NCBI RefSeq assembly: GCF_963675985.1
Contig: NZ_OY780958.1
Coordinates: 1,364,001 to 1,428,000 of the forward strand
DNA from: an uncultured Roseibium sp.
GTDB lineage: Bacteria; Pseudomonadota; Alphaproteobacteria; Rhizobiales; Stappiaceae
Direction: 5' to 3'
DNA: 64,000 bases
Shown: positions 16,608-24,344 of the stretch, piece after piece
How the letters are laid out: each line of letters begins with the position of its first letter
How positions within the stretch are numbered: the first letter of the stretch is position 1
Translations under genes and position numbers: made by a program
Notes under the pieces: generated by a model
Databases searched by the model: none
What the model saw: only the letters and a program-made list of their open reading frames with translations
What the model was told of the DNA's origin: nothing

Positions 16608-17990
16608 ATGGCTACACGGGAAATAGCTTTGGGTGATGTGCTTTCTTGTAAGGATCAGAGTACCGGTGAAGTCGGAGTTCTTCACATCGAGACAGACCGG
16701 ATATGGGTTGATTTCATTGGCTTCGGCGAAAAGACAACAATCGACGTCAACAGTCCGATCCACCTTCTTACAGAGAAGGGGTGGGTCGTATCTCTTTTCG
16801 ATAACGTTGACTTGAGCCCCTCACGTCCATTCTGGCGCAAAGGCGAAGTCGGTCATGTCCATCACACAAGAATTCTTTCAAACTTAGCTCTTGCAGGTCC
16901 AACCGCTTGGAAAGTTGAAGACCAAGCCAAGTCTGTCAGTTTCGGGGTATTTCCTGAATTTGATTTCTTATGGCCGAAAGATCTACTCGCAGAGATTGCC
17001 GAAACTTCTTGCGAAATTGTGCCGAAAAATGACTTACTTTCCGTAGTTACATCTTGGGGAGACCTAACTTTACGCATCGCCCTTCAAGATGATCCCATTC
17101 GCAACAAATGGATGCCTACTCACCCTTGGTTTAAGTTGCAGTTCGAGCACGGCCTGTCCCCTAGCAAATGCTTGGAATGTGTCGAATATTTCATCAGGCT
17201 ATTCATTCTAATGAGTTGGAAAGATGTACAGAGCGCTGAAGTTACCATTAGGCGCATGGGCGATGACGGACAAATTTTCTCGCATCGTATTTTAACCGTC
17301 CAGCACATCGAAAGAACAGACGAAGATGCCTTACGAAAAAAGGATTTAACTCCTCTTTTCATGGATACGCTAGGGGACCGGGAAACAACTAAATCGGTTT
17401 TTAAGGCTTGGTTGGATCGAATGGATGAGTGGCAAGAAATAACAGCATTCATTCGGCGAGCGTCAAACCAACTTATGAGAGTATCAGAAGAACGAGCTCT
17501 GGATGCCTGTCGTTGGCACGAGACAATTGAGCGAGACCTGAAAAAGAAAGAAAATGCAGTCGCGCCTCCGGGTATGAAGGAGGTAGTAGAGGCGGCAGTT
17601 GCGAAGGCGGAAGAATGCAGACTTGATGGCGATTGGATAGGCAGGATCAAGTCAAGCTTAAAGGGTCTCAAAGGAGAAACGAGGCGGGAACGTTTCCAGG
17701 GACTTATTGCAACACTGAATGATCAATTAGGGCTCGATCTTTTCGATGCTCTTAGCGAAGAAATGATGCGTGATTGCTACAAGACCCGGCAACAGGCGGG
17801 GCACGGAACTAGCGGGAAAATGTCTCCAAATCAGGTGCGAGACCTATGGGGCAACGTCCTAGCTATGGAAACGTTGTGTATGGCCAGAATACTATCTGAG
17901 CTCCCCATTTCAGATCGCGGCAGAAAACTGCTTGAGATGCATCCCTTGATCAAACACTTCTCAGAACTTCGCAAGGAACGCAGCGTTTAA
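16608..17990 (+). CDS. ApeA-like HEPN-domain anti-phage protein
   Basis: A 460-residue protein resembling ApeA. The N-terminal half is beta-rich (GEVGVLHIE, RIWVDFIGFG, LLTEKGWVVSLFDN) as in ApeA N-terminal domains. The C-terminal half is helical and holds the HEPN ribonuclease signature R-x4-H at R394-H399 (KTRQQAGHGT). Known ApeA proteins are single-gene abortive-infection systems whose HEPN RNase is needed for defence. The start follows GGGAGG at a 10-nt distance. The gene is visibly A+T-richer than host genes. Remote family assignment is by pattern only; any HEPN toxin is an alternative. Confidence 0.62.
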   Translation: MATREIALGDVLSCKDQSTGEVGVLHIETDRIWVDFIGFGEKTTIDVNSPIHLLTEKGWVVSLFDNVDLSPSRPFWRKGEVGHVHHTRILSNLALAGPTAWKVEDQAKSVSFGVFPEFDFLWPKDLLAEIAETSCEIVPKNDLLSVVTSWGDLTLRIALQDDPIRNKWMPTHPWFKLQFEHGLSPSKCLECVEYFIRLFILMSWKDVQSAEVTIRRMGDDGQIFSHRILTVQHIERTDEDALRKKDLTPLFMDTLGDRETTKSVFKAWLDRMDEWQEITAFIRRASNQLMRVSEERALDACRWHETIERDLKKKENAVAPPGMKEVVEAAVAKAEECRLDGDWIGRIKSSLKGLKGETRRERFQGLIATLNDQLGLDLFDALSEEMMRDCYKTRQQAGHGTSGKMSPNQVRDLWGNVLAMETLCMARILSELPISDRGRKLLEMHPLIKHFSELRKERSV

Positions 17991-18166
17991 AAGAACGCGA
18001 CAATTCTGGGCGGGAAGTGGACTTTAACTGTTTATGCGAACGGATCTGAAGAGTTGGCCAATATGGTCGTTCCGACCACTCCGTTGCCTTCATGTGAGTT
18101 GCTCTATTCGTCCTCATGCTATTAGGATAATCGCCATTTTAGATCGAAGTTTGAGGCAGCGATTTT

Positions 18167-18442
18167 ATGACGGACGTACACTTCCGAGTGCAGGTCGAAC
18201 GTGACCACATGAAAAAGCTGTCGAGCGCGGACCCAATCAAAGCGCTGTCCGAGTTGATTTGGAACTCTGTGGATGCTGACGCAACGCGTGTGGACATCGA
18301 GATTGACAGCGACGATTTCGCAATGCGTTCTGTCACAGTTCGGGACAACGGCCACGGCATATCCGAAGACGAAAGTACAGTCTCCGAAAGGTTCTACGCT
18401 ACCAAAGTCTGCTCGGCTCACTACGCGATAGACTCCAAATGA
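18167..18442 (+). pseudogene. Truncated GHKL (Hsp90-like) ATPase fragment
   Basis: Ninety-one codons matching the N-terminus of a GHKL ATPase: ALSELIWNSVDADATRV (N box, Glu and Asn) and VRDNGHGISEDES (DxGxG box). Members of such families run to several hundred residues with a later GxGxG box; here the frame stops soon after ERFYATKV. The rest has been lost, most likely by deletion, since the next gene begins 62 bp later. It probably encoded an ATPase of a defence or repair system. Confidence 0.65.
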
Positions 18443-18504
18443 AGCTTCACTAGCTGCCGACTTTCTGCGAAGAAAGAAACCGGTCATTTTCCTCGGAAGT
18501 AATT

Positions 18505-18897
18505 ATGTCGAATGAAATCAAATTGAGTGATGAAGCGCTGGAGGGCTTCAGCCAGCCGGCAAAAGACCGCTTACGCGCCGCCACAATTGAATATCTAGAA
18601 GAACTGATTTCCGAATGTTATCGCCTAGAAGGGAGCATGAATTCGGACGATGGACCTGCCGAAATAACTCAAGGAATGGTCAATGATGCGGTGATTTTCA
18701 AAAAAAGGATACCAGCAAAGAAAAAAGGAAGGTTTTGGAGGGTGTCTGCACGAATTGCAGCGTCTATTTTGCCATTACTTGTCGGGTTCTTCTTTAATTC
18801 AGATAAGTTGACTGAAGGTAGCAACCTTGTCTTATTTGCTGTTCTTCTCGTTATGACTGCGGTGGTAATCACCCTTTCCGTACTGCTGGATGTATAA
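18505..18897 (+). CDS. Small two-helix membrane protein of a membrane/HEPN pair
   Basis: A 130-residue protein. Residues 1-70 are soluble and acidic; then a basic stretch (KKRIPAKKKGRFWR) precedes two hydrophobic helices (about 80-97, ARIAASILPLLVGFFF, and about 107-128, NLVLFAVLLVMTAVVITLSV). I know no family for it. Its last 8 bases overlap the start region of the next gene, also a membrane protein, so the two are probably made together. It lies in the defence-like part of the element. Confidence 0.6.
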   Translation: MSNEIKLSDEALEGFSQPAKDRLRAATIEYLEELISECYRLEGSMNSDDGPAEITQGMVNDAVIFKKRIPAKKKGRFWRVSARIAASILPLLVGFFFNSDKLTEGSNLVLFAVLLVMTAVVITLSVLLDV

Positions 18898-19516
18898 TAT
18901 GTCCTCTAACGATTCTGATGATTTGAAAATGGCGCTAGCGGAACAAGAATTGCTCCGTCTAAAGTTGCGCAGACGTTCATCTATGGAACTCATCCTAAAG
19001 GCCTACGCATTTGCAGGGGCATTAACTGCGATTTTTGGAGCGTTTTACGTTACGTATATTCTGCTTGACCTTAACCTGTCTCCTGAAGTTCAGATGGGTT
19101 TGTTGGTAGCTTTCTCTGGCACAGTGATGTCAATCGTGTCGCTGTTTGGATTGTCTTACCTCAGAGACCGCAACAAGCGACTATCAATCGAACAGACTGA
19201 TAAAATAATGAGAATTGCGCTCATTAATGAGTGGGCGCAATTCGAAAATATTGCTCGATCTGCATTGAAGTTAAACAAGAAGGATTCAAACTATTTTTCA
19301 GTCCGCCGCCTTCTTGAGAGTCTTAGGAGAGACGAAAAGATTGATGATCGTGATTTTCGGGCACTTCAAACGGCGCTCGAATTGCGAAATCAAATTGTGC
19401 ACGGGGTTGACGAGTACAGCATCGAAGCCGCTGAAGTCGACTATGTTTCCAATTTGCTTAGGAAGATTGTGTCTCGCCTTGAAGAGAGTAGTTCGGCCAA
19501 GGAAACTGAATTCTAG
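18890..19516 (+). CDS. Membrane protein with C-terminal HEPN-like domain
   Basis: A 208-residue protein (or 205 if the second ATG at 18899 is used). It has a basic N-terminal segment, two membrane helices (about residues 37-62 and 70-92), and a soluble helical tail. The tail carries LELRNQIVHGV, an R-x4-H motif at R166-H171 of the kind found in HEPN ribonucleases and in DUF4145-like proteins. It overlaps the preceding membrane gene by 8 bp. A membrane-anchored RNase toxin with a membrane partner is a reasonable idea, but no family match can be claimed. Confidence 0.58.
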   Translation: MYNMSSNDSDDLKMALAEQELLRLKLRRRSSMELILKAYAFAGALTAIFGAFYVTYILLDLNLSPEVQMGLLVAFSGTVMSIVSLFGLSYLRDRNKRLSIEQTDKIMRIALINEWAQFENIARSALKLNKKDSNYFSVRRLLESLRRDEKIDDRDFRALQTALELRNQIVHGVDEYSIEAAEVDYVSNLLRKIVSRLEESSSAKETEF

Positions 19517-19952
19517 GCAGAATGTTCGCACTGCAGTCATCCAGCGCGTGAGGAGCGTGCAAGCGTGGCGAATGACCGGTTCGACGTGCCGCATTGCCGC
19601 ATTCAGACACTACGTCAATGTCCGCAATGGACCGTGTGGCGACCAGGAACTGCTTAAAGTAGCGTCACCTGTAAGAAAAAATCCCCCGCATTTCTGCGAG
19701 GGCAAGGCATCGGGCAGCGTTGCCAAACTGATGGGGGATGGTCGTTCTGCAACGGTGTCATTATTCTTGGGTGCACGCTTACATTGGAGCAGCCGCGATG
19801 GCAACCCTAAATGGGTTGCAACAGTTTGGGGCGGGCGAAAGAAAACTGTGCCCCGGACAGGACAAGCATTCGCACTCTAACAGATTGATCTCAAACTGAT
19901 TTCCTACGGGTGAGCTAAGAGGGTCCTGTCAAAAGTCCTGCATTATACTCCA
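19517..19952. other. Intergenic region with a terminator-like hairpin
   Basis: About 440 bp between convergent transcription units. A hairpin at 19683-19704 (CCCCCGCA TTTC TGCGAGGG) has A-rich sequence on its plus-strand 5' side, giving a T-run on the minus strand, so it could end leftward transcripts. No gene is supported. Confidence 0.5.
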
Positions 19953-19965
19953 AAATGACGGGTGG
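19953..19965 (+). repeat. Recurring motif copy 3 (AAATGACGGGTGG)
   Basis: It lies 3 bp beyond the stop of the second terminase-small-like gene, in the intergenic region. Confidence 0.6.
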
Positions 19966-19968
19966 CGG

Positions 19969-20676
19969 TCAGTCGTCACCGGCAAAAGGGTCCAGTCCTA
20001 CCAACGGGGCGAGAAAATCCAACGCTAGCGCTTTGCATTCGTCGGACTGCGACTTTGGGTGGTTCACGCTTATATTCGGGGTCGGAACCACGCCCAAAAT
20101 GAACGCCAGCAATTTGATAGCGGCAATCTTGTCATGGAGGATCAATTCATCCACGCGATGGGAAACGCCTAGCGGTAGGCCTAGGCGTTCTTTCTCGTGG
20201 TCAGGGATGCCGACCAACCGAGACTGTTTGATCTTCTTGATCATGCGCCCGTGCTTTCTGACGGCGGCAGGGCAGACGGCGTTGTTCTCGTCTATGAGAT
20301 CCGCGTAGTTTGAGAATGCCGCGTAACATAATTCCATCAGCATCCGCTTGCGCGTCTGCTCGCTGTCGGCAAGATCCTGTTCCATGAGCGCAAGCATGGC
20401 AGTCGCCAGGCGCCGGTTATATCCGCTTGACCTGGGATCGAAGAACCGCTTGCTCGGAAACCCGACAGGCAGTCCGACGGAAAACGCGTGATCTTCGACA
20501 TTGCGGAACTTGTCGGCGATCACACGAATAAGGAACGTGTACTCAGGCACCGAGATATTGAATTCTTCGCAAAAATCGACCCGGACATGAGGGTTGATTG
20601 CTTCATTCATCATCGTCCCTCTGTCCCTTTGGAGCGCTTCCGATTGTATCGCTCGCGACATTATCGCTTCATTCAT
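19969..20676 (-). CDS. Terminase-small-subunit-like protein (copy 2)
   Basis: A 235-residue protein whose C-terminal half follows terminase small subunits: MLMELCYAAFSNYADLIDEN, a KKIKQ segment, then ELILHDKIAAIKLLAFILG. The same order (AFSN-AD, KKLK, LYDKLGAIKQLASSLG) occurs in the gene at 26291-27085, so the two are probably related. TerS proteins pick the DNA to be packaged. I start at the ATG at 20676, which has AAAGGA upstream and overlaps the previous stop; a second start at 20613 (MMNEAIN, after GAGGGA) is just as possible, and the MNEAI beginning is repeated at both. No large terminase is encoded nearby. Confidence 0.5.
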   Translation of the reverse strand: MNEAIMSRAIQSEALQRDRGTMMNEAINPHVRVDFCEEFNISVPEYTFLIRVIADKFRNVEDHAFSVGLPVGFPSKRFFDPRSSGYNRRLATAMLALMEQDLADSEQTRKRMLMELCYAAFSNYADLIDENNAVCPAAVRKHGRMIKKIKQSRLVGIPDHEKERLGLPLGVSHRVDELILHDKIAAIKLLAFILGVVPTPNISVNHPKSQSDECKALALDFLAPLVGLDPFAGDD

Positions 20677-21538
20677 CCTCGTCCTTTCCGCCCTTCGGCA
20701 TGTCGTCCCACAAGAACCCAAGACTGCTCCACCTGTCGTCGGGATCGATCTTCACTGTGTCTTTTTCAACCCCGTCATTTAGACGCTCCATTCTTTCCCA
20801 CCATGTGAGTTCGGGACGTTGGTCTGAGGTTGGAAACTTGATCACGTGTGGATCATCGATCTCGGGTCGAGCGTCCAGTTCCTGTTTGCGCTTCTGTTCC
20901 GTCTGATATTCTGCCGCTTCCCGTTCCGCTCGAAGATCGGGTTCATCCGGACAGTACTTGGCAAGTTCGTGCTTGCTCATGGGGGCATAATGAATGCCCT
21001 TGCCGGTCTTGATATCAACGAAGTGATACGCCCCATACGTCGGATGCTGCCCGGGATACATGGGGGACCCGCCACCGATATCGCCAGAGCGGTTGTGATA
21101 AACGAGTTCGGGCGAGATCCGGGTCATTTGTTTGCCGTCTTTGATCAGATAGAAGTCTGCCTCGACCTCCTGTTGCTGAGATCCAATGCCGACCTCCACG
21201 TGACCGAACCCACCGGAATATGTGAACAGTGTTTGAGGGTCGGCGAATCCAGGCAATCCGAGCAGGGCGTTAACGTCGAACCGTTCCAAGATGGATTGCA
21301 CGAAAACGACAGGTAGACCGCCGGATAGCGAGATCAGGTTGGCGCACGCCTCCCGAACCGCTTGACGCTGCCCGGACTCGATTGCGTTGCGGACCGCGTC
21401 TTGTGCCGCAACTATGCGCTGCACCTCGAACCAGTGAGTCCAGAATCGCTCAATCAATTCACGCTCGGTCATGCCGAGTTCAGCGGCGACTTTTCGGCGA
21501 AGTTCCAGCGTACTAGATCCTATGCTTGCCATGACCAA
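20669..21538 (-). CDS. Hypothetical protein of the element's minus-strand block
   Basis: A 289-residue protein of unknown family. Residues 1-60 are helical (LELRRKVAAELGMTERELIERFW), the middle holds Gly/Tyr-rich loops (GGGSPMYPGQHPTYGAYHF), and residues 210-289 are highly charged with many Trp (LTWWERMERLND). No signal peptide. It overlaps both neighbours at the ends (8 bp with the TerS-like gene, 19 bp with the gene upstream), so the block is one operon. Motif copy 4 lies inside its 3' part. Confidence 0.6.
   Translation of the reverse strand: MVMASIGSSTLELRRKVAAELGMTERELIERFWTHWFEVQRIVAAQDAVRNAIESGQRQAVREACANLISLSGGLPVVFVQSILERFDVNALLGLPGFADPQTLFTYSGGFGHVEVGIGSQQQEVEADFYLIKDGKQMTRISPELVYHNRSGDIGGGSPMYPGQHPTYGAYHFVDIKTGKGIHYAPMSKHELAKYCPDEPDLRAEREAAEYQTEQKRKQELDARPEIDDPHVIKFPTSDQRPELTWWERMERLNDGVEKDTVKIDPDDRWSSLGFLWDDMPKGGKDEDE
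20767..20780 (-). repeat. Recurring motif copy 4 (AAATGACGGGGTTG)
   Basis: Inside the coding sequence of the 289-residue hypothetical protein, in the same direction as its transcription. Confidence 0.55.
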
Positions 21539-21984
21539 CCAACCGGATCGACAGGTTCAAGATCGCCGAGAAGATTAGTCAACTGCCCGGAAATGGCATT
21601 CGCCGACATACGGAAATCGAATGCCTGCAACGAACGATTGCCGACGTACTCAAACCAGTCCAGCAAATAGCAATCGGAGAGTTGAGCGCAGGCAAACGGG
21701 TCCAGTTTGTGACCGTGGTCTTTGAACGCCGCCGCCATCTTCGGCGTTGCCTGCCCGACTGCTGCGAGCATAAGACGCGGCGTCCCCTGATCGTTCTTGC
21801 CGACATGAAACGACGCCAACACTTCATAGTCTTTTCCGAGAGGCACGGTCACGACGGTTGCGGCGCTTTTCAATGATCCGGACTGATCCCACCGCAGCGC
21901 GTCCTGTTCAAATGCGGCGTTGATCAGCATGGTGTAGAGGCGCAATTGCGCGTGCTGCTTCATCTCAAGTAGTTCGGTCTGCAT
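21520..21984 (-). CDS. Hypothetical protein of the element's minus-strand block
   Basis: A 154-residue protein. I start at the ATG giving MQTELLEMKQHAQLRL, which has GGGGAAC 4 bp before it and stands 2 bp after the stop of a 54-codon gene. It is a soluble alpha/beta protein with one Cys pair separated in sequence (FACAQLSDCYLLDWFEYVG). I do not recognise a family. Confidence 0.55.
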   Translation of the reverse strand: MQTELLEMKQHAQLRLYTMLINAAFEQDALRWDQSGSLKSAATVVTVPLGKDYEVLASFHVGKNDQGTPRLMLAAVGQATPKMAAAFKDHGHKLDPFACAQLSDCYLLDWFEYVGNRSLQAFDFRMSANAISGQLTNLLGDLEPVDPVGWSWQA

Positions 21985-21986
21985 GG

Positions 21987-22151
21987 TCAGTTCCCCATCA
22001 GGAAGATTGCTGCGAGGATCACGCCGACTGCTTCGACAATGGCGGCGATCCACCCGTTGCCATCGCTTTTCGGGGTGACAGGTGCCGATTTCCCTCCTAT
22101 ATGTGAGGGGCGTTCCTGCTTTGTTCCTTTGTTAGGGCGCAATTCCGACAT
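21987..22151 (-). CDS. Small single-pass membrane protein (54 aa)
   Basis: A 54-codon gene with AAAGGA 7 bp before its ATG. The first 30 residues are polar and basic; the last 22 form one hydrophobic helix (WIAAIVEAVGVILAAIFLMG). It ends 2 bp before the next start, so it fits the operon exactly. Shape and size are like small phage membrane proteins (holin-like or envelope-interacting), but one helix is too little evidence for a function. Confidence 0.55.
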   Translation of the reverse strand: MSELRPNKGTKQERPSHIGGKSAPVTPKSDGNGWIAAIVEAVGVILAAIFLMGN

Positions 22152-22187
22152 GATTTGATCCTTTCATGTTTGTTCCGATGAACCCCG

Positions 22188-22409
22188 TTACGTTTCCGGC
22201 GTAGCGGGGTTTTCGTTTTGAAAAAGGCGCACCGAATAATTTGGCAGTAACACCTTGAGCAAATTATTCAGGGTCGGGATCGTCGGCATCTCGCCTTCTG
22301 CAACCCGTTTCAGCGTCTGCGTTGAGATCTGCGCTTGCCCTGCAATGATTGCCCTAGCGTGCCGGTCTTCCGGTATCGCTGATCGGACAATTTCGATAAT
22401 CTCGTCCAT
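22188..22409 (-). CDS. XRE/Cro-type helix-turn-helix regulator
   Basis: A 73-residue DNA-binding protein: RAIIAGQAQISTQTLKRVAEG forms the helix-turn-helix and PTIPTLNNLLKVL the following helix, as in lambda-repressor-like regulators. It is too small to have another domain. It is in the minus-strand block and is a good candidate for controlling element genes, maybe through the recurring motif or the palindromic sequences upstream, but that link is only inference. Confidence 0.65.
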   Translation of the reverse strand: MDEIIEIVRSAIPEDRHARAIIAGQAQISTQTLKRVAEGEMPTIPTLNNLLKVLLPNYSVRLFQNENPATPET

Positions 22410-22733
22410 GTCGTTCCCCGTGAAATCTCTTTGTCAGTTCGCTATATAATGCGTTATTACATGAGAGTCACCAAGAATAACTTCGACGTTGCAGACATGT
22501 TGGTATCTTTTACATGACCAATACAGCGTGAATACATGCTGAAACGCCCGAACATGCAAAACGTCGAGCGATTTTAAGCGCCCCTGAGCGAGCGCCGGGT
22601 GCTGCGCAAGGGGAAGGGCGCCCCGACCGTCAAACGCCTGTCACGCCCCCCGCATTTCGCCGGCATTCGACGCTCGGGCGAGGGGGGGAGCAGGGCAAAC
22701 AAAAACCCCCGCACTAGGCGGGGGTCGGGTCGC
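22410..22733. other. Intergenic region with GC-rich repeat copy B and a terminator
   Basis: About 320 bp. 22440-22530 is A+T-rich with TATATAATG and would hold the promoter of the leftward HTH gene. 22570-22695 is repeat copy B (see 15385-15505). 22699-22728 is a strong leftward terminator. Confidence 0.55.
22699..22728 (-). terminator. Rho-independent terminator of the leftward operon
   Basis: On the minus strand a stem CCCCCGC / GCGGGGG with a short loop is followed by TTTTTGTTT. It sits just past the stop of the gene ending at 22734. Confidence 0.75.
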
Positions 22734-23009
22734 TCAGGACTCTGCGTCTATGGAAGGACCAGTACAGTCGTGTAATGCGCGAAGCAGCGGAGAAATAGCG
22801 TCATTAGCGATTTCCAATAAATTCTCGCCAGAATGATCGCGTTCACTGAACCGCAATGGCATGAGTGAGGGGGCATTGCCAATCGGGTCGTGAAAGATAA
22901 CATCTACTACCGCGATTTCACCCATGCCTTCATTAAAGAATAATTCCAACGAAGCGACAAAGGCGCACTCTTCGAAACCAGGTACGGGCGGTAAGGTTGG
23001 TTCTTTCAT
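22734..23009 (-). CDS. Small hypothetical protein
   Basis: A 91-residue acidic, soluble protein of unknown family (FVASLELFFNEGMGEIAVVD, ERDHSGENLLEIANDAI). I start at the ATG 23009 because AAGAAGGAAG precedes it by 5 bp; the longer frame upstream crosses a terminator-like hairpin. It is the last gene before the strong leftward terminator. Confidence 0.5.
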   Translation of the reverse strand: MKEPTLPPVPGFEECAFVASLELFFNEGMGEIAVVDVIFHDPIGNAPSLMPLRFSERDHSGENLLEIANDAISPLLRALHDCTGPSIDAES

Positions 23010-23111
23010 AGCGTCTTCCTTCTTTTTGGTTTGACGCCATTTACCTACGTTGTTCCGCCCAAGTCGGGCAGGAGAGCATTTTGCAAAATCATCCCCCTTG
23101 ACAAAATGAAG

Positions 23112-23137
23112 AACCCCGCATCTGGAAATGCGGGGTG
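23112..23137 (-). terminator. Terminator-like hairpin within the leftward operon
   Basis: A perfect 8-bp stem CCCCGCAT / ATGCGGGG with loop CTGGAA separates two leftward genes. Downstream on the minus strand is TTCTTC, a weak T-tract, so it may be an attenuator rather than a full stop. A NusG paralogue encoded in the element could act at such sites. Confidence 0.55.
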
Positions 23138-23166
23138 ATTCTTGTGCGGTCGGTATCGGAGCAGTA

Positions 23167-23763
23167 TCAGGCGCTTTCGAGGTGCTCCGCGACCCACGCA
23201 CGGAAATCCGCGTCTGGGTTGTTCATCCGGAATTTGGACCACTCTGTCGCCTGCTCAGGACTCAACTCAACGGCGTCCGCTTCTTTCGGTCTGGATGCTT
23301 CGGCAAGGGCATCCGCCTGCGCCCGATCCTGCTCTCGCAGCGACGAAACGAACTCAACGGGATTCCATTTGTCGTCTGCGACAAGAACCACCGTGTTTCG
23401 GGCAATCGGGAAGACCTCTTTGATGTTCTCCCCGCCGTCCAATCTCAGCAGGCAGTAGGGTTTGCGCTTGTCCGCAAAATCACCCAGCGTATGTCCTGCC
23501 AGGATCGATGCCATGAATTTGCGATCCGGACCGATTGCACCGCTGTCTTCATCCAGTGTTGCCCTGACAGTCCAGACCCGCTCGACCTGGACCCCGCGAA
23601 TGTTGGTTTCGACAGATACACGTAACAGCATGTACCCGACCGGTGCGATTGATTTGAGGCGACCGAGTTGCCAGCCACGCGTGTTGAGCGGTCGAGATTT
23701 GGTGATCTTCGGCAGGCGGTTCGGATCGTCTGCGACTATGCGGCGGGTTACGTCTCTTGGCAT
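23167..23763 (-). CDS. Hypothetical protein of the element's minus-strand block
   Basis: A 198-residue protein beginning MPRDVTRRIVADDPNRLPKI, with ACAAGGACG before the ATG. The middle is beta-rich (GYMLLRVSVETN, RVWTVRATLDEDSG, YCLLRLDGGENI) and the C-terminus is helical and charged (SSLREQDRAQADALAEASR). No signal peptide or membrane helix. I cannot assign a family; position among phage-like genes would allow a virion or capsid-modifying role, which is speculation. Confidence 0.55.
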   Translation of the reverse strand: MPRDVTRRIVADDPNRLPKITKSRPLNTRGWQLGRLKSIAPVGYMLLRVSVETNIRGVQVERVWTVRATLDEDSGAIGPDRKFMASILAGHTLGDFADKRKPYCLLRLDGGENIKEVFPIARNTVVLVADDKWNPVEFVSSLREQDRAQADALAEASRPKEADAVELSPEQATEWSKFRMNNPDADFRAWVAEHLESA

Positions 23764-23786
23764 TATGTTCGTCCTTGTTAAGGGTC

Positions 23787-23921
23787 TCAAATGACGGGGG
23801 TGCGTGTCCGGTCGCCGCCCATGATGGTCCCGCCGTTGCGGTCGGTGATCGTTTCGACACACTGGGTGACGAACTCGGCGGACATGCGTTTGTCCTTGAA
23901 ATGCTCCGCCGCCGCGCTCAT
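23787..23921 (-). CDS. Possible small protein (44 aa)
   Basis: A 44-codon frame (MSAAAEHFKDKRMSAEFVTQ...) between two leftward genes, ending with a copy of the recurring motif at its stop codon. No strong ribosome binding site, but the composition is that of a real amphipathic protein and it fills an otherwise empty operon gap. Confidence 0.35.
   Translation of the reverse strand: MSAAAEHFKDKRMSAEFVTQCVETITDRNGGTIMGGDRTRTPVI
23789..23802 (+). repeat. Recurring motif copy 5 (AAATGACGGGGGTG)
   Basis: At the 3' end of the 44-codon frame; plus orientation, opposite to transcription. Confidence 0.6.
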
Positions 23922-24125
23922 CTCGTCATCCCCCGCAACCCGTGCGTCTGTCCGCCGATACGTCGCCCCGAAACCGGCGAACGCCGGCGAAATAAGGGGG
24001 GGGGCAGGGCGCGCAAACGCCCCCTCGCTTGGGGTCGCGTACGGGACGACGAATTTCCGCCCCTGCGTGGGCGATTTTGCGGGCGGTCGATTTGGGCATT
24101 TTCAGCATGTGTTCCCGTTTTGTTC
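23922..24125. other. GC-rich segment, possible repeat copy C
   Basis: Read on the minus strand, 23970-24050 resembles part of copies A and B (a C-run followed by TTATTTCGCCGGCGTTCG, compare GCATTTCGCCGGCATTCG in copy B). A 60-codon frame across it is of low-complexity Arg/Pro composition and is probably not a gene. Confidence 0.35.
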
Positions 24126-24341
24126 TCAGGAGGTCAAGATGCGTTTCATTTCTGCGACTTTCGCAGACAACGTTTTGATGTTCTCAGTCTGCGAACCCGC
24201 CTGCTGCCCTGTGAACAGGTGGATGTGTTTGCCTGCCATTTTGACGATCTTGCGAGCGTCCGCCATGGTCATGTCCCCGCCCGATTGCTTCAGAAGTTCG
24301 GCGGCGAGATCTTCTTTGTCTTTGCATTTGCGAAGTTGCAT
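24126..24341 (-). CDS. Small hypothetical protein
   Basis: A 71-residue Lys-rich, all-helical protein (KCKDKEDLAAELLKQSGGDM, ENIKTLSAKVAEMKRIL), with two heptad-like stretches that could form a short coiled coil. It begins 3 bp after the stop of the gene upstream, so it is in the operon. No family recognised. Confidence 0.55.
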   Translation of the reverse strand: MQLRKCKDKEDLAAELLKQSGGDMTMADARKIVKMAGKHIHLFTGQQAGSQTENIKTLSAKVAEMKRILTS

Positions 24342-24344
24342 TGT

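Noticed and set aside
22180..22211. Hairpin AACCCCGTTACG / CGTAGCGGGGTT as a terminator
   Set aside because: It lies in the end of the XRE gene, and the T-run is on the plus strand, where no gene leads into it.
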